The notes beneath the pieces are model-generated. The model saw only the letters and a list, made by a program, of their open reading frames with translations. It did no database searches and was not told the origin of the DNA. Shown here in pieces: positions 35,511 to 44,457 of a stretch of 64,000 nt of DNA. The position numbers were made by a program, and so were the translations under genes. Origin of the DNA: JBEIFW01 sp046081125 (lineage in GTDB: Bacteria; Actinomycetota; Acidimicrobiia; Acidimicrobiales; Ilumatobacteraceae). The stretch's first letter is position 1; every line of letters starts with the position of its first letter. Location of the stretch: the NCBI GenBank assembly GCA_046081125.1, contig JBJTVH010000112.1, positions 1-64,000 of the forward strand, written 5' to 3'.

Positions 35511-37253
35511 TCAGTAGCCGGTGTCTCGCCGCTGGCGGGCGATGTCCTGGGTGACGTCACGGAACGAGGTCGCGAGCGAGGTCGGGACGTCGATCACCAG
35601 CGGTCGCTCCAGATCCCCCAGACGCCCGAGTGCCTCGCGCAGTTCCGACACGCTGGTGACCGACACGCTGTCGCATCCGATGGCTCGTGCGATGGCTGCG
35701 TGGTCGAACGATGCGAAGGACGCAGCGACGGCTTTGGCCCCCATGCCGTGCAACACCCAGCCGAGGGCGCCGTTGTTGAGCACGAGCACCCCGATCGGCA
35801 GTTGTTCCTGCACGGCGGTCATGAGCGCGTGCATCGACATCGCGAAGCCGCCGTCGCCGCACACGGCCAGCGACGGGCGGTCGGGTCGGGCGAGCTTGGC
35901 GGCCATGGCCGCCGGCACGGCATAGCCCATGCCACCCCCTGCGGCGGGCTGGAGGTACCCGCCGTCGGGAGACTGCGACCGGTACCAGTGCATCATGAAC
36001 AGCCGGTTCTCGCCGGCGTCGCAACTCACGCAGCCGTCCGCGCCGTAGTGCTCCTGCAGAACGGAGATCACCCGCTGGGGTGCGAGCGGGACGGCATCGC
36101 TGGTGAACTCGGGAGCCGACCATTCGTCGTTCCGGGCGAGAGCGTCGGCGACCCGGGCGGGCCCGTTCTCGGCTCGCCGGCCGGGATGGGCGACGATGCC
36201 GTCGAGCAGAGCCGGCACCAGCACCGCTGCGTCACCGAGCAGGACGTGGTCGACGGGGTAGGTCCAGGCGGCGTTGAGCGGCTCGAGCTCGATCTGGATC
36301 ATCTCCTGGCGGGCCGGGTCGAGCAGGTCGACGGTCTCGTCGGCGGTGTCGTGGGGCCCGAGCTTCGTGCCGACGGCGAGCACGACGTCGGCCGAGCCGA
36401 CGAGTTCGTTGGCCGACGGCCACCCGAAGGGTCCCATCACGCCACCGGCCAGCGGATCGGTCTCGGGGAACGTGCCCTTCCCGCTTGCCGTGGTGACGAC
36501 GGGAATCCCTAGGGCACGGGCGAAGGCCGCGAGTTCGGCCGTGGCCTGCCCGACACGCACACCGTTGCCTGCGATGATCACCGGGCGGTCGGCGCCGGCG
36601 AGCGCAGCGGCCGCAGCGGCCACGGCGGCATGGTCGACGCCCCGCCACGGGCGGGGCAGATAGCGCTCGGTCGCATAGATCCGCGGTTTGGACGACGGCC
36701 CGACGGCACCGCGAAGCGACGCCGAATGGAACACGACCGCGACCGGACCGGGTTCGCCGGTGAGTGCATGTTTGAGCGCGAGCTGCACGTGCTGGACGGC
36801 CTGGGCAGCATCGTGGCTCACCATCACCCGCTTGGTGACCCCGGCGAGCGCCGAGCGGGCGTCCCAGGCGCCGTAGTCGCCTGTGCCGGACTGGTAGGGC
36901 CCGTGATGGGACAGGGTCCCGCCGTCGCTGAGATCCGTGAGGATCACGATCGGTGAGCTGCCCATCAACGCTTCGAGGAAGCCCTGCCCGGCGTTTCCGG
37001 CGATCCACTCACCCTGCCCCATGACGACGAGCGGGCGACCGGTGAGTCGACCGTAAGCCTCGGCCATCGCCGAGCCGATCGATTCCTCGCGGACCTGCAC
37101 GGTGCGGATGGTCGGATGCCCGTGGAGGGCGGAGAACAGCGAGCCGGTGTAGCCCCCGGGCATCCCGAGCACGGCGGCGACGCCGGCTTCGGCGAGCACG
37201 TTGACGATGGCGTCGGCGACGCGGCGGTCGGCGTCGGGTGCGGCAGCGGTCAA
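35511..37253 (-). CDS. Thiamine-diphosphate-dependent enzyme, acetolactate synthase/benzoylformate decarboxylase family
   Basis: A 580-residue ThDP enzyme with three classical domains: the N-terminal PYR domain with the activating Glu in VREESIGSAMAEAYGRLTG, the central domain with RPVIIAGNGVRVGQATAEL, and the C-terminal PP domain with the ThDP/Mg motif GDGGFAMSMHALMTAV...LNNGALG. It is not paired with a regulatory subunit (ilvN), so a catabolic lyase or decarboxylase is more likely than acetolactate synthase. I start at TTG 37253 with GGAG upstream, because ATG choices further out would overlap the divergent SDR gene. First gene of the five-gene operon. Confidence 0.85.
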   Translation of the reverse strand: MTAAAPDADRRVADAIVNVLAEAGVAAVLGMPGGYTGSLFSALHGHPTIRTVQVREESIGSAMAEAYGRLTGRPLVVMGQGEWIAGNAGQGFLEALMGSSPIVILTDLSDGGTLSHHGPYQSGTGDYGAWDARSALAGVTKRVMVSHDAAQAVQHVQLALKHALTGEPGPVAVVFHSASLRGAVGPSSKPRIYATERYLPRPWRGVDHAAVAAAAAALAGADRPVIIAGNGVRVGQATAELAAFARALGIPVVTTASGKGTFPETDPLAGGVMGPFGWPSANELVGSADVVLAVGTKLGPHDTADETVDLLDPARQEMIQIELEPLNAAWTYPVDHVLLGDAAVLVPALLDGIVAHPGRRAENGPARVADALARNDEWSAPEFTSDAVPLAPQRVISVLQEHYGADGCVSCDAGENRLFMMHWYRSQSPDGGYLQPAAGGGMGYAVPAAMAAKLARPDRPSLAVCGDGGFAMSMHALMTAVQEQLPIGVLVLNNGALGWVLHGMGAKAVAASFASFDHAAIARAIGCDSVSVTSVSELREALGRLGDLERPLVIDVPTSLATSFRDVTQDIARQRRDTGY

Positions 37254-37314
37254 GACCCCTCCCCGTGGGGCACCCGTCTCGCACGGGTATCTGCCCGGAC
37301 GGTAGCAAGGGGTC

Positions 37315-38112
37315 ATGGAACTCCGGGGCAAGGTGGCTGTCGTGACGGGCGGCGGGCGTGGGCTCGGACGGGCCTATGCGTTGCACCTCGCGGGCATGGG
37401 AGCCGACGTCGCCGTGCTCGACGTCGACCTTCGATCGTTCGAGGCCTACGAGCGGGAGGCGGCGCAGCTGACTGCGGAGTCCACTGCGGCCGAGGTGCAG
37501 GCCCTCGGGCGCCGGGCGATGGAGCTCGAAGTCGACGTTGGCGATGCCGCAGCGGTGCGCGCCGCGATCGACCGGGTGGTCGAGGCGTGGGGTCGGATCG
37601 ACGTCGTCGTCTGCAACGCCGGTGGCGGGCTGGGGACGCCGGCGCGGTCGAGGGCGTCGACCATGGACCTCGAGGAGTTCGAAGCGGTGTTGCGCCGCAA
37701 CCTCCACGGGACCGTCAACACCTGTGAGGCGGTGGCGCCGGTGATGCGCCGCCAGCGGTCGGGGAAGATCGTCACCGTGTCGAGCCAGGCGGGGCGACGG
37801 GCGAGCGCCGATGGCGGCTATGCCCATTACGGCACGGCCAAGGCCGCGATCGTGATGTACACCCGCTACCTCGCCCAGGATCTCGGCCCGGACGGCATCA
37901 CGGTGAACTGCATCGCGCCCGGCTACATCTCGACGGGCCGCCTCTCGGTGATGTTCGAGCAGATCGGTGTCGAGCGGCTGTCGAAGTCCGTTGCGCTGCG
38001 ACGGCTCGGCACGCCCGAGGACTGCGCGCGCGTCGTCGGGTTTCTGGCATCGTCCGCGTCCGACTACGTGACCGGAGCCCTGATCCCCGTCGATGGCGGC
38101 TCGGTCACCTGA
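37315..38112 (+). CDS. Short-chain dehydrogenase/reductase
   Basis: NAD(P)-dependent oxidoreductase of 265 residues, classical SDR. TGGGRGLGRA is the dinucleotide loop, NAG follows as VCNAGGG, the catalytic Ser is in VTVSSQAG, and Tyr/Lys are in YGTAK; the C-terminal ASDYVTGALIPVDGG is typical. It is divergent from the ThDP/GH3/oxygenase operon with a 61-base gap, so it probably oxidises or reduces an alcohol/ketone intermediate of the same pathway. Confidence 0.9.
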   Translation: MELRGKVAVVTGGGRGLGRAYALHLAGMGADVAVLDVDLRSFEAYEREAAQLTAESTAAEVQALGRRAMELEVDVGDAAAVRAAIDRVVEAWGRIDVVVCNAGGGLGTPARSRASTMDLEEFEAVLRRNLHGTVNTCEAVAPVMRRQRSGKIVTVSSQAGRRASADGGYAHYGTAKAAIVMYTRYLAQDLGPDGITVNCIAPGYISTGRLSVMFEQIGVERLSKSVALRRLGTPEDCARVVGFLASSASDYVTGALIPVDGGSVT

Positions 38113-38177
38113 CATCGCTGCCCTCCGCAGTGTCTCCGTGACCTCCCGTGGTCGTCTCGTTTCGGTTCTGCGACAGA

Positions 38178-38219
38178 GTCAACGTTCGTCTTGACCGTGA
38201 CTGGAGGGCACTGTTCTCT
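38178..38219 (+). promoter_or_regulatory. Candidate promoter of the secreted repeat protein, with inverted repeat
   Basis: TTGACC (38191-38196), a 17-base spacer, then TTCTCT (38214-38219) precede the ATG by 23 bases. GTCAA (38178-38182) and TTGAC (38191-38195) form an inverted repeat over the -35 box. Assignment rests on consensus only. Confidence 0.4.
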
Positions 38220-38242
38220 CGCCGCTCGGACGGGGAGGGCTC

Positions 38243-40450
38243 ATGCGGCGTTCGGTGGTGGTGGCGGCCATGGCTGCAGTTTCCGTGGTGCCCGTCGCGG
38301 TGGCGCATTCGTTTGCCGGCTCTTCGATCGGATCGGCGACGGTCGTGGATCCATCGGGTATCACGCTCGTGGTCGATTCTCCGTCTCGCGATGGTCGCCG
38401 GTTGCTCCTCGGAGGTTTCTCCGCACGGGTGTTCGACCGTGTGAGCGCAACGAGCGTTCCGGTTCCGGCCGGGGTCCCGCTCGCTGTGTCGAGCGACGGC
38501 ACGAAGGTGCTCGTGTCGGAACTCGTCCCGGGTCCGTCGACTCGCCTGTCCGTGCTCGATCTCGCCCAACCTTCCGGCAACCGTGAGGTGGTGTCTGCGA
38601 CGTCGTTGGTGCCCGGGTCGATGAGCGGGGACGGCCAGGTCGTGGCGTGGACGACCACCGACGCCGGCACGGGGATCGAGCGTGCCTGGGTGCGCAACGC
38701 GACAGCGGCGCCGGTCGAGCTCACCGGGACCCTTCCCGGCATCCCGACGGGCCAACTCGGCAGGCCGATCGTCAGCGCGGATGGCCGATTCGTCGTGTTC
38801 GAAGCGACCCTGAGCGGGCCGTCGTGCGTTCTCACGAGCTCGTGCCGCAGCCAGGTGTTTCGGGCATCGGTGCCTGCAGCCGGTTCGACGTCGGTTGTGC
38901 TCGACACGGTCGGCGTGACGCCGTCGGGTGCGGCGTCGAGCGGTGACGCCACCCTGCCGGAGATGAGTGCCAACGGGCGCTACGTCTTCTTCCGGTCGAG
39001 CGCCACGGATCTCGTGGCCGGACTCACGACCGTACGCCCGCGCCTGTACCGGCGTGACCTGGTCACCAACACGACGAGTGCCGTCGTCGACGGCACCGTC
39101 AACGTCCAGCCGTCGCCGTACTCGGGCTGGCTCAGCTACGCGATCGACGAGACCGCCCAGCGGATCGTCTACCGAGGGTCGCCGGCAGTCCTTCCCCCGG
39201 GTGCCCCGCCTGCGAGCGCCGCGGTGATCCGGATCCGGGACCTCGTCGACGACACCGACGTGGTCGTCGGGGCGGCGAGCACGGCGCTCGGTACCGTGGC
39301 CCTCAGCGGTGACGGTCGCGTGCTGTTCTCGACCGATACCGATACCGGCGGTTCGATGCGAGCCTTCGCTCGAACCCTGCCCCCGGTCGGGCCTCGCCCG
39401 CCGGTCGTCGGCGCCGGGCCCACCCGCCTGCTCGACACCCGACCGGGATCCCGGGTCGGATGGTCCTCAGGTAAGCCCGCATCCGGACAGGTGCTCGCGG
39501 TCAACGTTCCCGTCGGCAACGTTGCGGTGGCGCTCAACGTAACCGGGGTGGATGCCGCCGCCCCCGGCTACGTCACGGTCTTCCCGTGCGGTCGGGATCG
39601 GCCGTCGACGTCGAACCTGAACCTCAACCCTGGGGAGATCTCCCCGAATGCGGTCATCGTCGGTGTGGGCACCAACGACACGGTCTGTCTGTTCACCCAG
39701 CAGGGCACCCACCTCGTCGTCGATCTCAACGCCGTGTTCCCGCTCGGATCTCCGATCGTTCCCCGGATGCCGCCGGACCGGGTGCTCGACACGCGCATTG
39801 CGCTCGGCCACTCCGGCCCGAAGCCGCCCGCCCGCGCTGTGGTCCCGGTCGGGGCAGGGGTATCGCCCGGTGACTTGGTCATCGTGAACGTCACTGGCGT
39901 CGACGCGACCGCCGATGGCTACGTGACCGCGTTCCCGTGCGAGCAACCGCTCCCGACTGCCAGCAACCTGAATCTCCGTGCCGGTGCGACGACCCCGAAC
40001 CTGGTCGCAGTCCGGGCGGGGGCCCAGGGACGGTTCTGCTTGTTCACCCAGTCTGGAACCCACCTCGTGGCCGATGTGCTCGCCGTGGTTCCTGCGTCGG
40101 CGACGGCATTTCGTGGCGGCTCGCCGGTTCGCTATCTCGATACGCGCCCCGGGTCCCGGGTGGGGTGGGGTGGTCCGAAACCGGCGGCTGGTGCGACGCC
40201 TCGGGTGGGCCTGCCGAGTGGGACGGCGGTGGTGTTCCTGAACGTGACCGGCGTCGATGCGACCGCCGACGGGTACGTGACGGCCTATCCGTGCGGAAAC
40301 GCTCGCCTGACGGCGAGCAACCTCAATCTCGTCCCGCAGCGGATCTCGCCGAACCTTGTGGTCGTCGCCGCTGGGTCGGAGAACCAGACCTGCTTGTTCA
40401 CCCAGTCCGGAACCCACTTCGTCGTGGATCTCCTCGCCACCGTGGCGTAG
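38243..40450 (+). CDS. Secreted protein with TolB/WD40-like N-terminal region and three LDTRPG repeats
   Basis: A 735-residue exported protein of unknown function. The N-terminus MRRSVVVAAMAAVSVVPVAVA is a signal peptide. Residues about 30-390 contain recurring PD40-like units (MSGDGQVVAWTT, VSADGRFVVFEA, MSANGRYVFFRS, LSGDGRVLFST), suggesting a beta-propeller. The C-terminal part is three tandem units of about 118 residues starting near 394, 511 and 629, each with LDTR, GVDA...GYVT, CLFTQ and GTHLVVD. Such units recur in cell-surface proteins of related actinobacteria and may bind wall or matrix. GGAG lies upstream of the ATG. No anchor is visible at the C-terminus. Confidence 0.82.
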   Translation: MRRSVVVAAMAAVSVVPVAVAHSFAGSSIGSATVVDPSGITLVVDSPSRDGRRLLLGGFSARVFDRVSATSVPVPAGVPLAVSSDGTKVLVSELVPGPSTRLSVLDLAQPSGNREVVSATSLVPGSMSGDGQVVAWTTTDAGTGIERAWVRNATAAPVELTGTLPGIPTGQLGRPIVSADGRFVVFEATLSGPSCVLTSSCRSQVFRASVPAAGSTSVVLDTVGVTPSGAASSGDATLPEMSANGRYVFFRSSATDLVAGLTTVRPRLYRRDLVTNTTSAVVDGTVNVQPSPYSGWLSYAIDETAQRIVYRGSPAVLPPGAPPASAAVIRIRDLVDDTDVVVGAASTALGTVALSGDGRVLFSTDTDTGGSMRAFARTLPPVGPRPPVVGAGPTRLLDTRPGSRVGWSSGKPASGQVLAVNVPVGNVAVALNVTGVDAAAPGYVTVFPCGRDRPSTSNLNLNPGEISPNAVIVGVGTNDTVCLFTQQGTHLVVDLNAVFPLGSPIVPRMPPDRVLDTRIALGHSGPKPPARAVVPVGAGVSPGDLVIVNVTGVDATADGYVTAFPCEQPLPTASNLNLRAGATTPNLVAVRAGAQGRFCLFTQSGTHLVADVLAVVPASATAFRGGSPVRYLDTRPGSRVGWGGPKPAAGATPRVGLPSGTAVVFLNVTGVDATADGYVTAYPCGNARLTASNLNLVPQRISPNLVVVAAGSENQTCLFTQSGTHFVVDLLATVA
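39419..40450 (+). repeat. Three tandem coding repeats of about 354 bp
   Basis: Units begin at about 39419, 39773 and 40127. The encoded consensus includes LDTRPGSRVGW, LNVTGVDA, SNLNL and CLFTQSGTHLVVD. The second unit is the most diverged at its start (LDTRIALGHSG). Confidence 0.8.
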
Positions 40451-40456
40451 CTGCGC

Positions 40457-41695
40457 TCAGCGAAGGACGACCGGCACGGTGCGCGGCGATCGGTCGGCGA
40501 TCGTGGGCTTCCAGGTTGGTTGCGCTGCGAGTCGCATCCGCGGGAATCGAGCGAACAGGCGGGGGAGCGCGAGTCGCAGTTCGAGCCGAGCGAGCGGCGC
40601 CCCCAGGCAGAAGTGGCCGCCGTGGCCGAAGGCGAGGTGGGGGTTCGGGGCGCGGTCGAGGCGGAGCTCGTCGGGCGCGTCGAAGACGCGGGGGTCTCGG
40701 TTCGCGGCCAGGATGCCGAGGAACACCGCGTCGCCAACGGCGAGTTCGCGCCCACCGAGCTCGGTGGGTTCGGCGACCACCCGCATCATCACCTTTGCTG
40801 CGCCCTCCCAGCGAAGGAACTCCTCGACGGCGCGGTCGACCACCCCCGGATCCTCCACCAACCGCTGCCGCTGCTCAGGGTGGTCGAGCAGACCGATCGC
40901 CGCCGAGGACAGCACCGAGGCGGTGGTGTCGTGCCCGGCGAACAGCAGGAGCGAGCAGGCGCCGAGCACTTCGGTGTCGGTGAGTTCGGTGGACACCGCC
41001 AGCGCGCTGACGAGGTCGTCGTGGGGATCGTCACGCCGGGCGCGCAGTAGGTCGCCGAGCACCTCGACGAACTCTGCGCCCGCAGCGCGGGCCACCTCCT
41101 CGTAGTCGGGTCGCTTCGTGGCGCCGAACACCACGACGCCGAAGCGGGCGGACCAGTCGCGCAGCCAGCCGCGCAGGTCGTCGGGGACACCGAAGAGGCG
41201 TCCGATCACTGCGGCTGGGAGCGGGTGTGCGAAATGCTCGACGAGGTCGACCGGGCCCTCGACACCGTCGAGGTCGTCGAGGAGTCGGTCGCATGCGGCG
41301 GCGACGTCCGCTTCGAGCGCATTGACGGTCTTCGGGGTGAATCGGCGGTTGAACGGTGCCCGCAGCCGGGCGTGCTCGGGATCGTCGTGGAACAACATCC
41401 AGCCGTCGAGCAGCGCAACGGCGTCCCGCAGCGCCTCGGCACGGCTCCCGCTCAGCCGAGCCGTGAACGCCGCCATGCGCTCCGTCGACAACGCCGTCGA
41501 GCGAAACGCCGCATCGAGTTCGGGATGGCCGATCACAAGCCAGGCCCGGTGTCGGTCGCTCCAGTGCACAGCGCCGTGCGGCCGAAGCTCGTGGAACAAG
41601 CGGTGGGGGTTCTCGATCGCCTCGTCGGTGAGCAGATCGATCTCACGGTGCACGGCGGTCACCCCGAAATCATGCCCGATGGCGTTACGAGCCAT
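40457..41695 (-). CDS. Cytochrome P450
   Basis: Second P450 of the window, 412 residues. I-helix LLFAGHDTTASV, ExxR-type region VEEFLRWEG, and heme loop FGHGGHFCLGAPLARLE with the proximal Cys are intact. It is not closely similar in its N-terminal substrate-recognition regions to the P450 at 31260-32471. It stands alone between the secreted repeat protein (convergent, six-base gap) and a tRNA gene, with no redox partner nearby. Substrate unknown. Confidence 0.92.
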   Translation of the reverse strand: MARNAIGHDFGVTAVHREIDLLTDEAIENPHRLFHELRPHGAVHWSDRHRAWLVIGHPELDAAFRSTALSTERMAAFTARLSGSRAEALRDAVALLDGWMLFHDDPEHARLRAPFNRRFTPKTVNALEADVAAACDRLLDDLDGVEGPVDLVEHFAHPLPAAVIGRLFGVPDDLRGWLRDWSARFGVVVFGATKRPDYEEVARAAGAEFVEVLGDLLRARRDDPHDDLVSALAVSTELTDTEVLGACSLLLFAGHDTTASVLSSAAIGLLDHPEQRQRLVEDPGVVDRAVEEFLRWEGAAKVMMRVVAEPTELGGRELAVGDAVFLGILAANRDPRVFDAPDELRLDRAPNPHLAFGHGGHFCLGAPLARLELRLALPRLFARFPRMRLAAQPTWKPTIADRSPRTVPVVLR

Positions 41696-41726
41696 GGCAA
41701 ACGCCGAGACCAGGGAGAGTTTCTTG

Positions 41727-41799
41727 CAGCCCGTACGGGATTCGAACCCGTGCCGCCACCTTGAGAGGGTGGTGTCCTAGGCCACTAGACGAACGGGCC
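41727..41799 (-). tRNA. tRNA-Glu (anticodon CTC)
   Basis: Minus-strand cloverleaf of 73 bases. Acceptor GGCCCGT pairs with ACGGGCT (one G-U), anticodon stem CCACC/GGTGG holds loop CTCTCAA, and T-arm is ACGGG-TTCGAAT-CCCGT. CCA is not encoded. It lies on the same strand as gltX, its cognate synthetase, about 1.2 kb from it. Confidence 0.95.
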
Positions 41800-41896
41800 G
41801 TGCAGTAGCGGACCTCAAAGTTACCAGCCGGTTCGTGCTGCGCCCAAGCGCGCGCTCACGGCCGGGTGGAACCCGGTGATCGAGGGACGAAAACGG

Positions 41897-41920
41897 CATA
41901 GGCCGGCCCGAGGGCCGGCC
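41897..41920 (-). terminator. Terminator after tRNA-Gln
   Basis: GGCCGGCC (41901-41908) and GGCCGGCC (41913-41920) form an eight-pair stem over a four-base loop. On the minus strand the stem is followed by TATGCCGTTTTCG, giving a short U-run. It separates the two tRNA genes. Confidence 0.65.
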
Positions 41921-41933
41921 TGTCGCTGGTTTG

Positions 41934-42005
41934 CTGGGGAGCAAGGAATCGAACCCTGAATAACAGAACCAGAATCTGCTGTGTTGCCAGTTACACCACT
42001 CCCCA
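41934..42005 (-). tRNA. tRNA-Gln (anticodon CTG)
   Basis: Minus-strand cloverleaf of 72 bases. Acceptor TGGGGAG pairs with CTCCCCA, D-arm GTGT...ACAC, anticodon loop TTCTGGT with anticodon CTG, T-arm CAGGG-TTCGATT-CCTTG (one non-Watson-Crick pair). CCA is not encoded. Confidence 0.94.
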
Positions 42006-42069
42006 CGGAGCGTGAAGAGGATAGCGGTCTACACCGGCGGCTCGCACGGCGAGCCCGCTGCGGTCCCCG

Positions 42070-42270
42070 TCAGAGGGGACGAACGTTTTGCGCCTGCTCG
42101 CCCTTCTTTCCCGGCACGACCTCGAACTCGACCCGCTGCCCTTCCTGAAGGGTGCGGAACCCCTTGCCCTGGATGGCGGTGTAGTGCACGAACACATCCG
42201 CCCCCTGTTCCCGTGCGATGAATCCGTAGCCCTTCTCGTTGTTGAAGAACTTCACGGTGCCAGTTGCCAA
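42070..42270 (-). CDS. CspA-family cold-shock protein
   Basis: Single-stranded nucleic-acid-binding OB-fold protein of 66 residues, normal for the family. RNP1 is KGYGFIAR and RNP2 is VFVHYTAI, both intact; GTVKFFNNEKGYGF opens the fold. The start is a TTG at 42270 with AGGAAGG seven bases upstream; no ATG is available at that position. Likely an RNA chaperone. Confidence 0.95.
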   Translation of the reverse strand: MATGTVKFFNNEKGYGFIAREQGADVFVHYTAIQGKGFRTLQEGQRVEFEVVPGKKGEQAQNVRPL

Positions 42271-42341
42271 CGTACTGCCTTCCTCGACCAGCGGGTCCCC
42301 GTGACGACGCCGGTGAAGATCAGCCTATCTGCACCGGTACC

Positions 42342-43010
42342 TCATGGGTTCACGGGCTCCAGATGTTCGAAGCCGACCAGCTCGCCCACGGCGACACCGG
42401 CGGCTTCCTTGGCCACCCGTTGCCACCATGCCCCGTCGTGGGTCCGGTCCGGGGCCGTGCCGCTCGCCTCGAATCCGAGTTGCACCAGCATCGAGCGGCT
42501 TCGCAGTACGTGGTACGACGACGAGACCACGATGAGCCGACGAGCGCCTACCGAGCGAAGGAGTGGGGCGGCACCGTTCAGGGATTCCCAGGTGGTGCGG
42601 CCTCGGTCCTCGAGCAGGATCGCTTCGGCCGGCACCCCACGACGCTGAAGGTAGGTCGCCGAGGTCGCGGCTTCGGTGAAGCGGTCGCCGGGCATCTTCC
42701 CGCCGGTGACCACCACGACTCGGGCGCGGCCGGCCGACCACAGCTCGGCGACCGTGTCGAGTCGCGCTGCGAGTTCGGGCGAGGGTCGGCCGTCGTATTG
42801 GGCGGCGCCGAGGACGACGATCGCGTCGGCCGTGGCGGCGCCGTCGCCCGCTGCGGCAGCGATCACCCGTACGACGGTTACCCCGTAGTAGACGACGCCG
42901 GTCGCAAGGACGAGCGCAATTGCGCCCGCCAAGCGCCGGATCCATCCGGGACGGGTCCGCACCGGTCTCAGGAGCGCAGGCGCATCCCCGGAGTCCGGTT
43001 CGGTGATCAC
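42342..43010 (-). CDS. YdcF/SanA-like DUF218 membrane protein
   Basis: A 222-residue protein with one N-terminal membrane helix (about 25-48, LAGAIALVLATGVVYYGVTV) and an extracytoplasmic DUF218 domain: DAIVVLGAAQYDGRPSPEL, VVVVTGGKM, and LIVVSSSYHVLRSR. The family is linked to envelope barrier function, but no reaction is established. Its ATG overlaps the gltX stop (ATGA at 43007-43010), so it is the second gene of a gltX operon. Confidence 0.87.
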   Translation of the reverse strand: MITEPDSGDAPALLRPVRTRPGWIRRLAGAIALVLATGVVYYGVTVVRVIAAAAGDGAATADAIVVLGAAQYDGRPSPELAARLDTVAELWSAGRARVVVVTGGKMPGDRFTEAATSATYLQRRGVPAEAILLEDRGRTTWESLNGAAPLLRSVGARRLIVVSSSYHVLRSRSMLVQLGFEASGTAPDRTHDGAWWQRVAKEAAGVAVGELVGFEHLEPVNP

Positions 43011-44404
43011 GCTCGCGAGGATGCCGCCTGGAGGCGGACGAGGGTGCGCGACCGGCCGAGCACCTCGAGCGATTCGAACAGCGGCGGCCCCACCGACCGT
43101 CCGGTCACGGCGACCCGCACCGGTGCCTGGGCCTTGCCGAGTTTCTGCCCGTGCGCAGCGCCGACGGTTTCGAGCGTCGTCTTGAGGACGTCAGCCTGCC
43201 AGGCGCAGTCCTCGAAGGCGTGGGTGGCCTCGAGGAGCACGGACCGGCCCGGGTCCTTCATCGCTTTCTCCCACGACGCCTGGTCGATGACCGGCTCGTC
43301 CAGGAACAGGAAGTCGACCATCGCCGGGACTTCTCCGAGGACCTGCACCCGGGTCTGTACGAGCGGTGCCAAGGCGCGGAACGCCTCGGCGTCGAAAGAC
43401 GCCGGCGGCCAGGGCGCAGCCGGCCCGATCAGCCAGGGCGAGCAGGCCTCGACGAAGGCGTCGGGGTCGAGCGCCCGCAGGTATTCGCCGTTGAACGCGG
43501 CGAGTTTCTTCACGTCGAAGAAGGCAGGGGAGGCGTTGACGTCCTCGAGGCGGAAGTCCCGCAAGACGTCTTCCCACGGCACGATCTCCCGGCCGTCGGG
43601 GGGCGCCCAGCCGAGGAGCATCAAGTAGTTGCGCATGGCGTCTCGCAGGTATCCCTCATGGCGGTAGTCCTCGAGGGCCACCTTGTCCCGCCGCTTGGAG
43701 AGCTTCTGGCGGGCTTCGTTGACCATCACCGAGACGTGTGCGAACACCGGCGGCGCCCCGCCGCCAAGGGCCTCCCACAGCAACAGCGCCTTCGGGGTGT
43801 TCGGCAGGTGCTCCTCGCCTCGGATCACGTGGGTGATGCCCATGTCGAGGTCGTCGACGACGTTGGCGAGGATGAACATCGCTCCGCCGTTGCCACGGAC
43901 GAGCACGAAATCCTCGATGAGCGCGTTGTCGAACGTCGGGTTCCCCCGCACCAGATCGACGACGGTGGTCGTGCCGGTATCCGGGGTGCGGAACCGCAGC
44001 GCACGACCGGGCCCGCGCCCGAGACCGCGGTCGCGGCAGTGACCGTCGTAGCCAGGTGTGCGGTTGGCGCTCGTGCGGGCGGCGACGATCTCGGCGGTGC
44101 AGTCGCAGTAGTAGGCGGACCCCGTCGCGTGCAGGCGCTCGGCTGCTTCGGCATAGAGCGCACTGCGCTGGCTCTGGAAGTACGGCCCCTCGTCCCAGTC
44201 CGCACCGATCCACCGCAAAGCGTCGAGGATGCCCTGGGTCCACTCGTCGCGGTTGCGCTCGGTGTCGGTGTCCTCGATCCGCAACACGAACGTGCCACCG
44301 GTCTGCGTGGCGACGATCCGGTTGAACAGCGCCGTGCGGGCGCCGCCCACGTGGAGGTACCCGGTCGGCGACGGGGCGAAGCGGACGCGTACCGGACGAT
44401 CCAT
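43007..44404 (-). CDS. gltX: Glutamyl-tRNA synthetase
   Basis: Charges tRNA-Glu. The 465-residue class I synthetase shows the HIGH-equivalent in PSPTGYLHVGGA, the KMSKS-equivalent in QKLSKRRDK, and a CxC...H type zinc-binding region (YYCDC...GHCRD). The ATG at 44404 is chosen because MDRPVRVRFAPSPTG is the family N-terminus; the frame continues open upstream into the divergent hydrolase gene and is not coding. tRNA-Glu is encoded downstream on the same strand. Whether it is discriminating is not readable from motifs alone. Confidence 0.96.
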   Translation of the reverse strand: MDRPVRVRFAPSPTGYLHVGGARTALFNRIVATQTGGTFVLRIEDTDTERNRDEWTQGILDALRWIGADWDEGPYFQSQRSALYAEAAERLHATGSAYYCDCTAEIVAARTSANRTPGYDGHCRDRGLGRGPGRALRFRTPDTGTTTVVDLVRGNPTFDNALIEDFVLVRGNGGAMFILANVVDDLDMGITHVIRGEEHLPNTPKALLLWEALGGGAPPVFAHVSVMVNEARQKLSKRRDKVALEDYRHEGYLRDAMRNYLMLLGWAPPDGREIVPWEDVLRDFRLEDVNASPAFFDVKKLAAFNGEYLRALDPDAFVEACSPWLIGPAAPWPPASFDAEAFRALAPLVQTRVQVLGEVPAMVDFLFLDEPVIDQASWEKAMKDPGRSVLLEATHAFEDCAWQADVLKTTLETVGAAHGQKLGKAQAPVRVAVTGRSVGPPLFESLEVLGRSRTLVRLQAASSRA

Positions 44405-44457
44405 GGCCGACCGCACCCTAGCGAAGGCTCCGAGGTGGACGAGGGCGTCGGCGCGCA

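Noticed and set aside
33309..36512. A 1067-codon plus-strand open frame across the GH3 and ThDP genes.
   Set aside because: Low-complexity Arg/Gly/Asp/His translation with no motif; the minus-strand genes carry intact active sites.
35511..37253. Calling the ThDP enzyme acetolactate synthase (ilvB) for branched-chain synthesis.
   Set aside because: No ilvN or ilvC is near and the gene is in a GH3/oxygenase operon; the sequence supports only the broad family.
39419..40450. The tandem repeats as a possible CRISPR or mobile element.
   Set aside because: They are about 354 bp, in frame, diverged at synonymous positions and encode conserved protein motifs; there is no spacer-repeat pattern.
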